A stretch of DNA of 64,000 nucleotides, taken from positions 124,001-188,000 of the forward strand of contig NZ_JARZHG010000006.1 in assembly GCF_029946505.1 (NCBI RefSeq). The letters are read 5' to 3'. The notes beneath the pieces are model-generated. The model did not search any database. It was not told the DNA's origin and saw only the letters and a list, made by a program, of their open reading frames with translations. Position 1 is the first letter of the stretch, and every line of letters begins with the position of its first letter. Positions 33,595 through 42,151 of this stretch are shown piece after piece. The position numbers were made by a program, and so were the translations under genes. The DNA is from Polyangium sp. y55x31 (GTDB lineage: Bacteria > Myxococcota_A > Polyangia > Polyangiales > Polyangiaceae).

Positions 33595-34308
33595 ATGAAT
33601 ACACGTTGCCTCACCGCATTCGCCCTCGTCGGCCTCGGCGTGCTCTCGGGCTGCAAGGAGACGGTCGACTCGCAGAACGTCAAGACCGCCGGCATCGCGG
33701 CCATCCTCTCCGCCACCGCTGAAAACGACAAGGAGACCCGCCTCATCGCCACGCTCAAGGTGGGCGGCGACGAGAGCAACACCTACGTCGACCTCTCGGG
33801 CGGCGACCGCATCTTCGCCTCGGCGGGCGACAAGCGTGTCGAGATGCAGACCCAGGATACCGGCGTCTACGAGGCCGAGTTCGCCACCGCCGCCGATGGC
33901 ACCGAGTTCGTCGTCGACCTCCAGCGCGCGGACGGCGACAACGCGCCCTCGAGCCGCGGCACCTTGCCCGCGCCGTTCACGCTCACCCTCGCCGACACGT
34001 CCGCCTCGCGCGCCGCCGATCTCGAGGTCAGCTGGACCCCGTCCGGCTCGAACGACGACGTGCGCATCGAGCTCAACGGCACCTGCATTTTCCTCGAAAC
34101 CATCGACGTGCCCGGCGACACCGGCAAGCACACGATCCCGGCCAATTCGCTCAAGGCCACGGGCTCGATGGACCAGCCGCCTCCCACCTGCGACGTCAAC
34201 ATCGAGGTGACCCGCTCGCGCAAAGGCACGCCCGACTCGGCCTTCGACAGCGAGAGCTCGTTCGTCCTCCAACAAGTTCGCACCGGCAAGTTCACCTCGA
34301 CCCCCTGA
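33595..34308 (+). CDS. Lipoprotein of unknown function
   Basis: 237 residues. ATG 33595 opens a signal peptide with lipobox LGVLSGCKE. The mature protein is acidic and strand-rich (ADLEVSWTPSGSNDDVRIELNGTCIF), resembling Ig-like folds, with two further cysteines (TCIF, TCDV) that may form a disulfide. No family recognised. It lies between the oxidoreductase and the phosphatase, both plus strand. Confidence 0.78.
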   Translation: MNTRCLTAFALVGLGVLSGCKETVDSQNVKTAGIAAILSATAENDKETRLIATLKVGGDESNTYVDLSGGDRIFASAGDKRVEMQTQDTGVYEAEFATAADGTEFVVDLQRADGDNAPSSRGTLPAPFTLTLADTSASRAADLEVSWTPSGSNDDVRIELNGTCIFLETIDVPGDTGKHTIPANSLKATGSMDQPPPTCDVNIEVTRSRKGTPDSAFDSESSFVLQQVRTGKFTSTP

Positions 34309-34329
34309 GCGGGAGTACACTGCGGGCGC

Positions 34330-35586
34330 ATGCCGACGCTCGCCACGCCCCCTCGCCTCCTCGCCGCCCTCGGGATCGCCGCTTCGTTCGCCTCGGGCTG
34401 CGGTGATCCCTCTCCCGCCGAGCCTCCTCCGCCTCCGCCCGTGGACGAACGCTGCCCCGGCAGCGGCGTCAGCAAGGGACCGTGGTCGCTCCGCGTCGAT
34501 CGCACCTCCGCCGTCGTCCGCTGGGAGGCGTGCCGGCAGGGCGTCGCCGGCGGGGTCGTCTTCACGCCCGAGGGCGGCGGCGATGCGCGCGAAGCGACCT
34601 CGACCGTCACGACGTACGAGGTCCCCACGACACGCAAAGCGGTCCTCGATCCGAGCGCGCCGCCCGACGAGGCCGGCACGTACTGGACACACGAGGCCGT
34701 CCTTTCGAACCTCACGCCCGGCGCCTGCGTCGAATACCACCTCGCCGCCGACCCGGCCGCGAAGGGCCGCGTCTGCGCCGCCAAACCCGACGGCGCGAAC
34801 CTCCGCTTCCTCGCCATCGGTGACACGAACCCGGGCCTCAATCGCCTCACCCTGAAGGTGCTCGATCAGGTCCTGCCGATGAAGCCCGATTTCACGCTGC
34901 ACGGCGGCGACATCCAGTATTACGAATCCGGCCTCGAGACCTATGCGTCCTGGTTCCCCGCCATGCGCCCCATGCTCGCGCAGGGCGCGTTTTTCCCGGC
35001 CCTCGGCAATCACGAGCTCGAGGTGCCCGAGGAATACGAGGCCTATTATCGACGCTTCTTCGGCAACGCCGGGTTCGACGGCGCGGGGGACCATTACCGC
35101 TTCGAATCGGGCGGCGTGTGGTTCTTCTCGCTCGACACGGAAAACCCCCTCGGCCTCGCCTCCGAGCAGGGACAATGGCTCTCCGAATCCCTCGCCGACG
35201 CGGCGTCGAAGCCCGGGTATCGATTCTCCGTGGTCTTCCTCCACAAGCCGATCGTCACGTGCGGGGACAAATCCGACGATCCCGCGACGCGCGCCGAGCT
35301 CGAGCCGCTCTTCGTGCAGCACGGGGTGAAGCTCGTGATCCAGGCCCACATGCACGGCTACGAGCGATTCGCGTTCCCCGACATCACGTGGATCACGACC
35401 GGCGGCGGCGGCGCCTCGCTCGCGAACGTGGACGAGAACGTCGATCGCCCCATCTGCGCGATGCGCGCCGCGTCGGGCACCGTCCGCCACGCCGTCGTCC
35501 TCGACGCAACCGGCAGCACCCTCTCGGGCCAGGTGATTGACGACAAAGGTGCCGTCTGGGATACCTTCACCCTCGAAGGCCCCTGA
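34330..35586 (+). CDS. Lipoprotein purple-acid-phosphatase-like metallophosphoesterase
   Basis: 418 residues. The signal peptide ends AASFASGCGDP (lipobox). An N-terminal fibronectin-like domain (SAVVRWEACRQG, THEAVLSNLTPGACVEYHL) is followed by a calcineurin-like domain with the metal-ligand motifs AIGDTNPG, LHGGDIQYYESG, LGNHELEVP, VVFLHKP and QAHMHGYER. This is the order of purple acid phosphatases. It should be exported and may release phosphate from organic esters. 21 bases separate it from the previous lipoprotein gene, so they may be co-transcribed. Confidence 0.9.
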   Translation: MPTLATPPRLLAALGIAASFASGCGDPSPAEPPPPPPVDERCPGSGVSKGPWSLRVDRTSAVVRWEACRQGVAGGVVFTPEGGGDAREATSTVTTYEVPTTRKAVLDPSAPPDEAGTYWTHEAVLSNLTPGACVEYHLAADPAAKGRVCAAKPDGANLRFLAIGDTNPGLNRLTLKVLDQVLPMKPDFTLHGGDIQYYESGLETYASWFPAMRPMLAQGAFFPALGNHELEVPEEYEAYYRRFFGNAGFDGAGDHYRFESGGVWFFSLDTENPLGLASEQGQWLSESLADAASKPGYRFSVVFLHKPIVTCGDKSDDPATRAELEPLFVQHGVKLVIQAHMHGYERFAFPDITWITTGGGGASLANVDENVDRPICAMRAASGTVRHAVVLDATGSTLSGQVIDDKGAVWDTFTLEGP

Positions 35587-35624
35587 CGCGTCGCCCCAAA
35601 TGTGCTCGTCTCGGCAAACGCTCC

Positions 35625-35652
35625 TTGACGCCGAGAAGCCCTCCTCGATACT
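35625..35652 (+). promoter_or_regulatory. Sigma-70-like promoter close to a start codon
   Basis: TTGACG (35625-35630), 16 bases, GATACT (35647-35652), followed by AAATCTCC and ATG at 35661. The predicted transcription start (about 35659) almost coincides with the ATG, so the mRNA may be leaderless. No Shine-Dalgarno sequence precedes the ATG. Confidence 0.5.
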
Positions 35653-35660
35653 AAATCTCC

Positions 35661-36296
35661 ATGCGACGCGGCGTTCGCCTTGGAAAAGCCGGCCTCCTCT
35701 CGCTCTCGTGCGCCGCCATGCTGCTCCTTTCGAGCGCGGCGGGCGCCGAGGAGGACGATCCGCGGCGGCTCAAGCCGAAGTACGGCCTGGCCGGTATCGG
35801 CTTCCACATCGAGGCCGGCGCCGGCGTCTACCAGGTCGTCGGGCAAGGCGGGTTCGTCCCGGGCATCTACCCCCGCGCCGCGCTCGAGCTGCACCTCGGC
35901 CCGCATTTCTCGATCCCGGTCGTCGCCCGCTTCCAGACGGCCATCGACCCGAACGCCGGCGTGCCCGACTTCGCCCAGCTATCGGTCGCGCCGGGCATCA
36001 ATTTCCGCCTGCGCGAGCTCGAGTGGCCCGTCGCCCTCGTGTTCGGCGCCGCCGTGCGCATCGGACGTTTCTCCGCGAGCCAAAAGCTCGTCGACGCAGA
36101 CTTCCAGACGACCCCGGACGCCGGCACCGAGGAGGCGCTCGGCTTTCCCCTCGCGCCCGAGGCCACGGCCAAGCTCGAATGGTGGATCGCGCCGCTGCTC
36201 GTCGCGAAGGTCAGCGCCACGTACGCGCCGGTCTTCGTGAACAAGCAGCCGATCCACAACGTCGAGGAAGCCCTGGCGATCGCGCTCGTTTTTTGA
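35661..36296 (+). CDS. Predicted outer-membrane/secreted protein
   Basis: 211 residues. The signal peptide is LGKAGLLSLSCAAMLLLSSA, cleaved near AGA before EEDD. The mature chain alternates short amphipathic strands (LAGIGFHIEAGAGVYQVVG, YPRAALELHLGPHFSIPVVARF) and ends ALAIALVF with a terminal Phe, as in outer-membrane barrels. No known family. A promoter-like element lies immediately upstream. Confidence 0.78.
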   Translation: MRRGVRLGKAGLLSLSCAAMLLLSSAAGAEEDDPRRLKPKYGLAGIGFHIEAGAGVYQVVGQGGFVPGIYPRAALELHLGPHFSIPVVARFQTAIDPNAGVPDFAQLSVAPGINFRLRELEWPVALVFGAAVRIGRFSASQKLVDADFQTTPDAGTEEALGFPLAPEATAKLEWWIAPLLVAKVSATYAPVFVNKQPIHNVEEALAIALVF

Positions 36297-36393
36297 CGGT
36301 CGTCCCCGGGCGAGCGAAGGCACGTTCCCCGCTCGCTCTTCCCACGCGGCCATTCCCTTCCTCGCGCAGGGCTCGTAACCTCGACGAGCCCGC

Positions 36394-37197
36394 ATGCCCC
36401 TCGCCCCTTCCCAGCAAAACAACGCGCGCCTCCTCGGCGCAGGCGAAACGACGATCGTCCTCGCCCACGGCTTCGGGACCGACCAGACGGCGTGGCGGAA
36501 CCAGGCGCAGGTCCTCGCCGAACGGCACCGCGTCCTGCTCTTCGACCACGTCGGCGCGGGGCGCTCGGACCTCTCCGCGTACAGCCCGCGCCGCTACCAG
36601 AGCCTGCGCAGCTACGCGATCGACGTGCTCAACCTGCTGGAGGAGCTCGCCCTCGAGGACGTGGTCTTCGTCGGGCACTCGATGAGCGGCATGATCGGCC
36701 TGCTCGCCGCGATCGAAGAGCCGGGCCGCTTCTGCAAGCTCATCCTGCTCGGCGCCTCGCCCCGCTACCTCGACGACGAGGGCTACGAGGGGGGCTTCAA
36801 GCGCGCCGACCTCGACGGGCTCTACGAGGCGATGCAGACGAACTACCACGCCTGGGCCAGCGGGTTCGCGCCGATCGTGACGGGCAACCCCGACAAACCC
36901 GACCTCGCGCGCGAATTTTCCGCCACCCTGGCCGCGCTGCGGCCCGACATCGCCCTCACCGTCGCCCACATCATCTTCGAGTCCGACCACCGCAAAGACC
37001 TCCCGAAGCTCGAGGTTCCGACGCTCGTGCTCCAGTCGCAGGCCGACGTCGCCGTCCCCATGTCGGTCGGCGGGTACCTCGCGCGCCACATGCCCCGCGC
37101 CGAGCTCCAGATCCTCAACGCGACCGGCCACCTACCGCACTGGAGCGCCCCGGAGCAGGTGACGAGCGCCATCCTCTCGTTCGCCGCCTCCGCGTGA
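36394..37197 (+). CDS. RsbQ/KAI2/D14-like alpha/beta hydrolase
   Basis: 267 residues, co-linear with bacterial RsbQ and plant karrikin/strigolactone receptors. Blocks shared with KAI2, recalled from memory, are HGFGTDQTAW, FVGHSMSGMIG, GASPRYLDDEGYEGGF, MQTNYHAWASGFAP, LRPDIALTV and ATGHLPHWSAPE. The triad is Ser96, Asp218, His246. In Bacillus, RsbQ works with the PAS phosphatase RsbP to pass an energy-stress signal, probably by processing a small hydrophobic ligand. Here the stop codon overlaps the ATG of a hybrid histidine kinase (TGATG), so the kinase is the probable partner. No signal peptide; cytoplasmic. Confidence 0.92.
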   Translation: MPLAPSQQNNARLLGAGETTIVLAHGFGTDQTAWRNQAQVLAERHRVLLFDHVGAGRSDLSAYSPRRYQSLRSYAIDVLNLLEELALEDVVFVGHSMSGMIGLLAAIEEPGRFCKLILLGASPRYLDDEGYEGGFKRADLDGLYEAMQTNYHAWASGFAPIVTGNPDKPDLAREFSATLAALRPDIALTVAHIIFESDHRKDLPKLEVPTLVLQSQADVAVPMSVGGYLARHMPRAELQILNATGHLPHWSAPEQVTSAILSFAASA

Positions 37198-40061
37198 TGG
37201 CCACGAGCACCCCCGAAGCCCTGCTCGCCGCGCTCGGCGCGGGGGAGCCCGACGCCGCGCTGCCCCGCGTCCTCGCCGTCCTCCACGAACGGTTCCAGGC
37301 CGACGCGGTCCTCGCGCTCCGCCGGATCGATCCCGTCACGGCCGTCGCGCTCGCGAGCGCCCCGGCCGGCGTCCTGCCGGATGGCATGACGCACGCCGCC
37401 ATCTTCGCCGGCGCGCTCGAATCCGCCCGCCCCGTCTTCAATGCCGTCGTCACCTCCGAGATGGGCCTGCCACGGACCCTGCGCGGCAGCCTCGCCATCC
37501 TGCCGTGGTCCTCGACCGAGGACGCGGGCGGCCTCGCGCTCGTCCGCCGCGAAATGGCGCCCTTCTCGGAGGCGGAGCAGCGCGCCCTCGTCTCCGTCCT
37601 GCCCCTCTTCCACTTGCTCGTACGGCACATGCAGAAGACCGAGCTCGCCGCGGCGGCCTCGGCCCGCTTCGACGCCGTCTTCCAGACCCTCCCGCATGGC
37701 CTCCTCTTCGTGGACGACCGCGGCTCCGAGGCGTGGGTGAACGAGGCCGCGGCCGCGCTCCTCGGCCTCTCCGGAGGCTCGCACGAGCCGGCCCGCGTGG
37801 CCCGCGCGATGGCCAGCCTGTGGAGCCGCGCCGAGGACCGCGCCGGCCTCCGGCGGACCGCGCTCGCCGTGATGAACCAGCGCGACGCCGAGCTGCGCGA
37901 CGCGCGGTGGAGCTTCCAGGGCCCGCCGCGGCGTGTGCTCAGCATCTCCAGCACGGCCACGTGCGAACGCGAGCACCGCGGCAGGCTCTGGCTGTTCATC
38001 GACGTCACCGCGCAACACCTCGCGAGCGAGGAGCTCGAGGCGAAAAACGCCGCGCTCGAAGCCGCGCGCCGCGAGGCGGACCTCGCCAACGCGGCGAAGT
38101 CGCGGTTCCTCGCCACGATGAGCCACGAGATCCGGACGCCCATGAACGCCGTCCTCGGCATGACCGGGCTCCTGCTCGACACTCCGCTCGACGAGGACCA
38201 GCGCGACGTCGTCGAGACCATCCGCCAGAGCGGCGAGGCGCTGCTCACGATCATCAACGACATCCTCGATTTCTCGAAGATCGAGGCGGGCCTCATGGAC
38301 CTCGAAGAGCAGCCCTTCGCGCTCCGCCCCTGCGTGGAGGAGGCCCTCGACCTCGTGGCGGTCGCGGCGCGCAAGAAGGGCCTCGAGCTCGGCGCCTACA
38401 TCGACCCGGCCGCGCCGCCCGGCATCTTCGGCGACGTGACCCGGCTCCGGCAGATCCTCGTGAACCTGCTCGGCAATGCGGTGAAATTCACCGCCGCGGG
38501 CGAGGTCCTCGTGGAGATCGCCCCCGCGAGCGAGCCCGCGCCGCCCGGAAAACTCGTCCTCGTGTTCTCCGTGCGCGACACCGGCATCGGCATCCCGAAA
38601 GACCGCCTCGGGCGGCTCTTTCAATCGTTCTCCCAGGTCGACGCCTCGATCTCCCGCAGGTACGGCGGCACCGGCCTCGGCCTCGCGATCTGCAAGCGCC
38701 TCGTCGAGCTCATGCACGGCGAGATCCGCGTCGAGAGCGAGGAGGGCGTCGGCACCACGTTCCATTTCACGATCGAGACCACCCCGGCGCACGACGTCGG
38801 ACAGGATCTCTCGAACGCGCTCGCCGTCGCGGGTCAGGAACTCTCGGGCAAACACGTCCTCATCGTCGACGACAGCGCCACCAACCGGCGCATCCTCGCC
38901 GAGCAGACGCGCGCCTTTGGCCTCATGCCGATGCTCGCTGCGTCCGGCGACGAGGCCCTCGACCTGCTCCGGCGCCGCGCCGAGGCCCTGCCGCCCCACG
39001 AGCCTTTGCCGGTCGCCCTGGCGCTCCTCGACGTCTCCATGCCAGGGATGGACGGCTTTGAGCTCGGCGCCGCCATTCGCCGGGATCCGCGCCTCGCCGA
39101 GCTGCCCTTCCTCCTGCTCACGTCGAGCGACCTCGCCACGCATCGCGAGGCCGCGCGGCTCGGGGCCACCTGCCTTTCGAAGCCGATCAAGCAATCGAGC
39201 CTCTTCGACGCGATCACGCGCGCGCTCTCGCAATCGGTCGTGCGCCCCTCGCGGGCCCCCCGGAACCCGGCGATGGATCCGTCGCTCGGCGAGCGCCATC
39301 CGCTGCGGATCCTCCTCGCCGAGGACAACGTGGTGAACCAGAAGGTCGCGACCCTCCTGCTCCAGCGGCTCGGCTATCGCGTGGACATCGCGGCGAACGG
39401 CCTGGAGGTCCTCGAGGCCGTCACGCGCAAGGAATACGATGTCGTCTTCATGGACGTCCAGATGCCCGAAATGGACGGCCTCGAGGCCACCCGCCGCCTG
39501 CGCGCCCCGGGCCCCTTCCGGGGCAGGCCCCGCGTGGTCGCGATGACGGCGAACGCGATGCACGAGGACCAGAAAGAGTGCCTCGCGGCGGGCATGGATG
39601 ATTTCGTCTCCAAGCCCATTCGTATCGAAGAGCTCGTCGCCGCGCTCACGCGCTCGGCCCTCGAACGGCCGAAGGCGCCCGCGCCCTCGCAGCTCTCGGC
39701 GCCGCCGGATCTCGACGAGCCCGTCGTCGACGAGGAAGCCTTCGAACGGATCCGGCTCGTCGCCTCGCTCGACGAGGACAGCCCGCTCGCGACGCTGGTC
39801 GCCGATTTCGTCCGGGATTCGCGGCGCAATCTGGAGGACATGGGCGCCGCGCTCGTGGAGAGGGATTTTCAAAGGCTCGAGCGCCTCGCGCACAACCTCA
39901 AGGGCAGCGCCGGCATGATGGGCGCCACGCGCCTCTCGCGCCGCTCGGCCGACATCGAGCGTGCGGCCCGGGAAGGCCCGCGCGAGGGCCTCGCTGGGCT
40001 CATCGCGGCGGCCCTCGACGAACATACACGCGCGGCCGAGTCCCTCGTTTCGATGTGCTAG
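37197..40061 (+). CDS. Hybrid sensor histidine kinase (GAF-like, PAS, HisKA, HATPase, two receivers, Hpt)
   Basis: 954 residues, no membrane span, so the sensor is cytoplasmic. Order: GAF-like region (about 10-165), PAS-like domain (about 170-290), HisKA with His310 in SHEIRTPMN, HATPase ([21 protein letters not shown]), receiver 1 with Asp612, receiver 2 with Asp753 and Hpt with His899 in HNLKGSAG. All phosphotransfer residues are present, so a full relay His-Asp-His is possible. No DNA-binding output is attached. The start overlaps the stop of the RsbQ/KAI2-like hydrolase gene, and the stop shares a CTAG with the convergent kinase gene. Confidence 0.94.
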   Translation: MATSTPEALLAALGAGEPDAALPRVLAVLHERFQADAVLALRRIDPVTAVALASAPAGVLPDGMTHAAIFAGALESARPVFNAVVTSEMGLPRTLRGSLAILPWSSTEDAGGLALVRREMAPFSEAEQRALVSVLPLFHLLVRHMQKTELAAAASARFDAVFQTLPHGLLFVDDRGSEAWVNEAAAALLGLSGGSHEPARVARAMASLWSRAEDRAGLRRTALAVMNQRDAELRDARWSFQGPPRRVLSISSTATCEREHRGRLWLFIDVTAQHLASEELEAKNAALEAARREADLANAAKSRFLATMSHEIRTPMNAVLGMTGLLLDTPLDEDQRDVVETIRQSGEALLTIINDILDFSKIEAGLMDLEEQPFALRPCVEEALDLVAVAARKKGLELGAYIDPAAPPGIFGDVTRLRQILVNLLGNAVKFTAAGEVLVEIAPASEPAPPGKLVLVFSVRDTGIGIPKDRLGRLFQSFSQVDASISRRYGGTGLGLAICKRLVELMHGEIRVESEEGVGTTFHFTIETTPAHDVGQDLSNALAVAGQELSGKHVLIVDDSATNRRILAEQTRAFGLMPMLAASGDEALDLLRRRAEALPPHEPLPVALALLDVSMPGMDGFELGAAIRRDPRLAELPFLLLTSSDLATHREAARLGATCLSKPIKQSSLFDAITRALSQSVVRPSRAPRNPAMDPSLGERHPLRILLAEDNVVNQKVATLLLQRLGYRVDIAANGLEVLEAVTRKEYDVVFMDVQMPEMDGLEATRRLRAPGPFRGRPRVVAMTANAMHEDQKECLAAGMDDFVSKPIRIEELVAALTRSALERPKAPAPSQLSAPPDLDEPVVDEEAFERIRLVASLDEDSPLATLVADFVRDSRRNLEDMGAALVERDFQRLERLAHNLKGSAGMMGATRLSRRSADIERAAREGPREGLAGLIAAALDEHTRAAESLVSMC

Positions 40062-41707
40062 GCCCGATCCACGGGCAACGAAAAGAAGAACGTCGTCCCC
40101 CGGCCCACCTCGCTCTCGACCCAGATCCTCCCGCCCTGCGCGGTCACGAGCCCGTGCGAGATGGCGAGCCCGAGCCCGCTGCCCTTGTAGGTCGCGTCGC
40201 CCCGAAAGTACGGCTTGAACAGGTTCCGCTGGTGCTCCGCGGAGATCCCGCGCCCCGTATCCGCCACCGAAAACACCACTTCTTCTCCGCGCGGCTCGAC
40301 GCGCACGACCACGGATCCGCCCGGCTCCGTCGCGTGGATCGCATTGCTGAGGAGGTTGCCGAGGATCTGGAGCACCCGATCGTGATCACACACGACCCGC
40401 GGCCACTCCCCGGCGACCTCGCCCCGCAAAACGAGCCCCTTCGCGCTCGCCTTCGCCTCGAAGCTCGCCACGGCTTCCTCCATGATCGACCGCGGATCCT
40501 CGGGCCTACGCGCGACCGAAAGGCGCTTCGTCGACAGCGCCGTGAGGTCCACGAGATCTCCGATGATCCGCGCCATGTGCCGGGCGTGGCGCAGCAGCGT
40601 CTCCGCCCGTTGTCGGAGCTCGGCCCCGGCCTCGCCCGGCGGCGCTCTCCGGGCCAAGAGCTCCAGGTTCATCGTGATCACGCTGAGCGGGTTGCGCAGG
40701 TCGTGGGACACGATCTCGAGGACCTGGTCACGCGCCTGGATGGCCTCCCGCAGCTCGGTGACGTCGACGCTCACCCCCTGGAACATCGGCGTGCCCGCGG
40801 GCTCGGTCCGGTGCACACCCGTGTGAAACCAGAGGACACGACCGTCCGGCCGCAGGAAACGGTGATCCATACGCGCGTCCGTCCGTGATTCGAGGCAGTC
40901 GCGGAACCGTCCGAAGAGCGCCTCTCGATCCGGGGATGGGACGTGGGTGCCCCAGAAATCGGGCGCGTTCGTCCATTCGGCCGCCGTCATGCCGGTGACC
41001 GCGAGGGCCCGGTCGCTCACGAACGAAAACCGCAGCGTCTCGGCGTCCGCCTCCCAGACCACGACGTGATCCAGGTTGTTCACGAGATCGCGGAAGCGCA
41101 GCCGCTCGACGTCGACCTGGACGAGCACCCGCTCGAGCTCGGCGCGGCTCTCCGTGGCTGCCTGGTCGCGCATGCGTGTGTAGCGCTCGACGGCCGCCGC
41201 GATCGCCGCGTCGATGGCCTGGTGGATGGAGAGCAGCGCCTCGGGGCCGCATGGCAGGTCTTGCTTTTGCCCGAGCGACCGCGTGATCGCGGACCTCAGC
41301 ATCGCGTATGCGGCGACGACGGCGCCGAGGTCGAACCCGCTTCCCAGGCGCTCGCCCGCGTCGGCCATGGCGGCCGTCGCCGCTGGCTCGGGCGATAGGC
41401 CGGCCCCGAGCACGTCGGCCCTCTCGGCGATCTCTTCCAGCATGGCGGGGATTTCATTGAGGAGGTCCGGACGCGAGGGCTCACGATTGGCGGGCATCTG
41501 CCGGACGCCTCGCTCCCACGCGTCGAGGATCTCCGCCTTCGCGCTTCGCAGGATATCGGACGGCTTGGCTTCGCTCGCTCCCTGCTCCGGGCCTCGGCCC
41601 TGGATTCGTGGCTCCGGCTCCGCGCGGCCCCCGCGTGACCGCGCGAAATGCGCCGAGAGCCAGTGGACGAGCCGTCCCTTCCTTCCCTCACGCTCCCTCG
41701 GATCCAT
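40058..41707 (-). CDS. Sensor histidine kinase with RsbRD-like N-terminal domain and PAS
   Basis: 549 residues. A basic/Pro-rich leader precedes a helical domain (about 50-190: ILRSAKAEILDAWERGVRQM, FDLGAVVAAYAMLRSAI) resembling the RsbRD/RsbT co-antagonist N-terminal globin-like fold. A PAS domain follows (about 205-325), then HisKA with His335 in SHDLRNPLS and HATPase (NLLSNAIHA, DTGRGIS, GSGLGLAIS). Cytoplasmic, with no receiver attached. The gene diverges from the NRPS-PKS gene, whose 444-base leader adjoins its start, so a regulatory link is possible but unproven. Confidence 0.9.
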   Translation of the reverse strand: MDPREREGRKGRLVHWLSAHFARSRGGRAEPEPRIQGRGPEQGASEAKPSDILRSAKAEILDAWERGVRQMPANREPSRPDLLNEIPAMLEEIAERADVLGAGLSPEPAATAAMADAGERLGSGFDLGAVVAAYAMLRSAITRSLGQKQDLPCGPEALLSIHQAIDAAIAAAVERYTRMRDQAATESRAELERVLVQVDVERLRFRDLVNNLDHVVVWEADAETLRFSFVSDRALAVTGMTAAEWTNAPDFWGTHVPSPDREALFGRFRDCLESRTDARMDHRFLRPDGRVLWFHTGVHRTEPAGTPMFQGVSVDVTELREAIQARDQVLEIVSHDLRNPLSVITMNLELLARRAPPGEAGAELRQRAETLLRHARHMARIIGDLVDLTALSTKRLSVARRPEDPRSIMEEAVASFEAKASAKGLVLRGEVAGEWPRVVCDHDRVLQILGNLLSNAIHATEPGGSVVVRVEPRGEEVVFSVADTGRGISAEHQRNLFKPYFRGDATYKGSGLGLAISHGLVTAQGGRIWVESEVGRGTTFFFSLPVDRA

Positions 41708-42151
41708 GCCTCACGACTCCCGTGGGGCCGAGCGCCCTCTATCGGCAGGGGGAATGCGCTCCGGCGCCGGCGGAGCTTGGCTGCTCGGCACGCGAGGCGG
41801 TCCTTTGCATCCGTAGGATCCTTCAAAGGCACAATTTCACAGCATCATCAAAATGCATCTCATTGCACCGTTACGTTACCGGCGGGCATTGTGACATCGC
41901 AACGACACGTCTGTGACTTTTTTAACATCACGAGCATGCCCATGAGGCAATTTCCGCCGATTTTTGCCGAAAAATGGGCAGGCTCGGCGCGTCCGCTGGG
42001 TTGCGAAGACACCTCGGAGTTTCCGGGCCCCGCGACAGCCATGACGAAATCGGCGTGGAAATCGTGCCGTCCGGCTTGCAGAATTTCCGTGCTTGTCGGA
42101 CAAACAAATACCAAGACAGAAATTTTGTTGTTGCGGGGGGCGGGAGGGCCG
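41708..42151. promoter_or_regulatory. AT-enriched divergent leader of the NRPS-PKS gene
   Basis: 444 bases without a supported gene. From about 41820 to 42120 the sequence is markedly more AT-rich than its surroundings. It contains a direct repeat GTTAC-GTTAC, the run GACTTTTTTAAC, and a hairpin ATTTTT-GCCG-AAAAAT (41960-41975, extended by GCC/GGC outside one mismatch). A GGGAGG ribosome-binding site (42142-42147) precedes ATG 42152. I see no clean -35/-10 or sigma-54 match. The NRPS frame stays open upstream to 41648, so an earlier start cannot be excluded. Confidence 0.5.
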
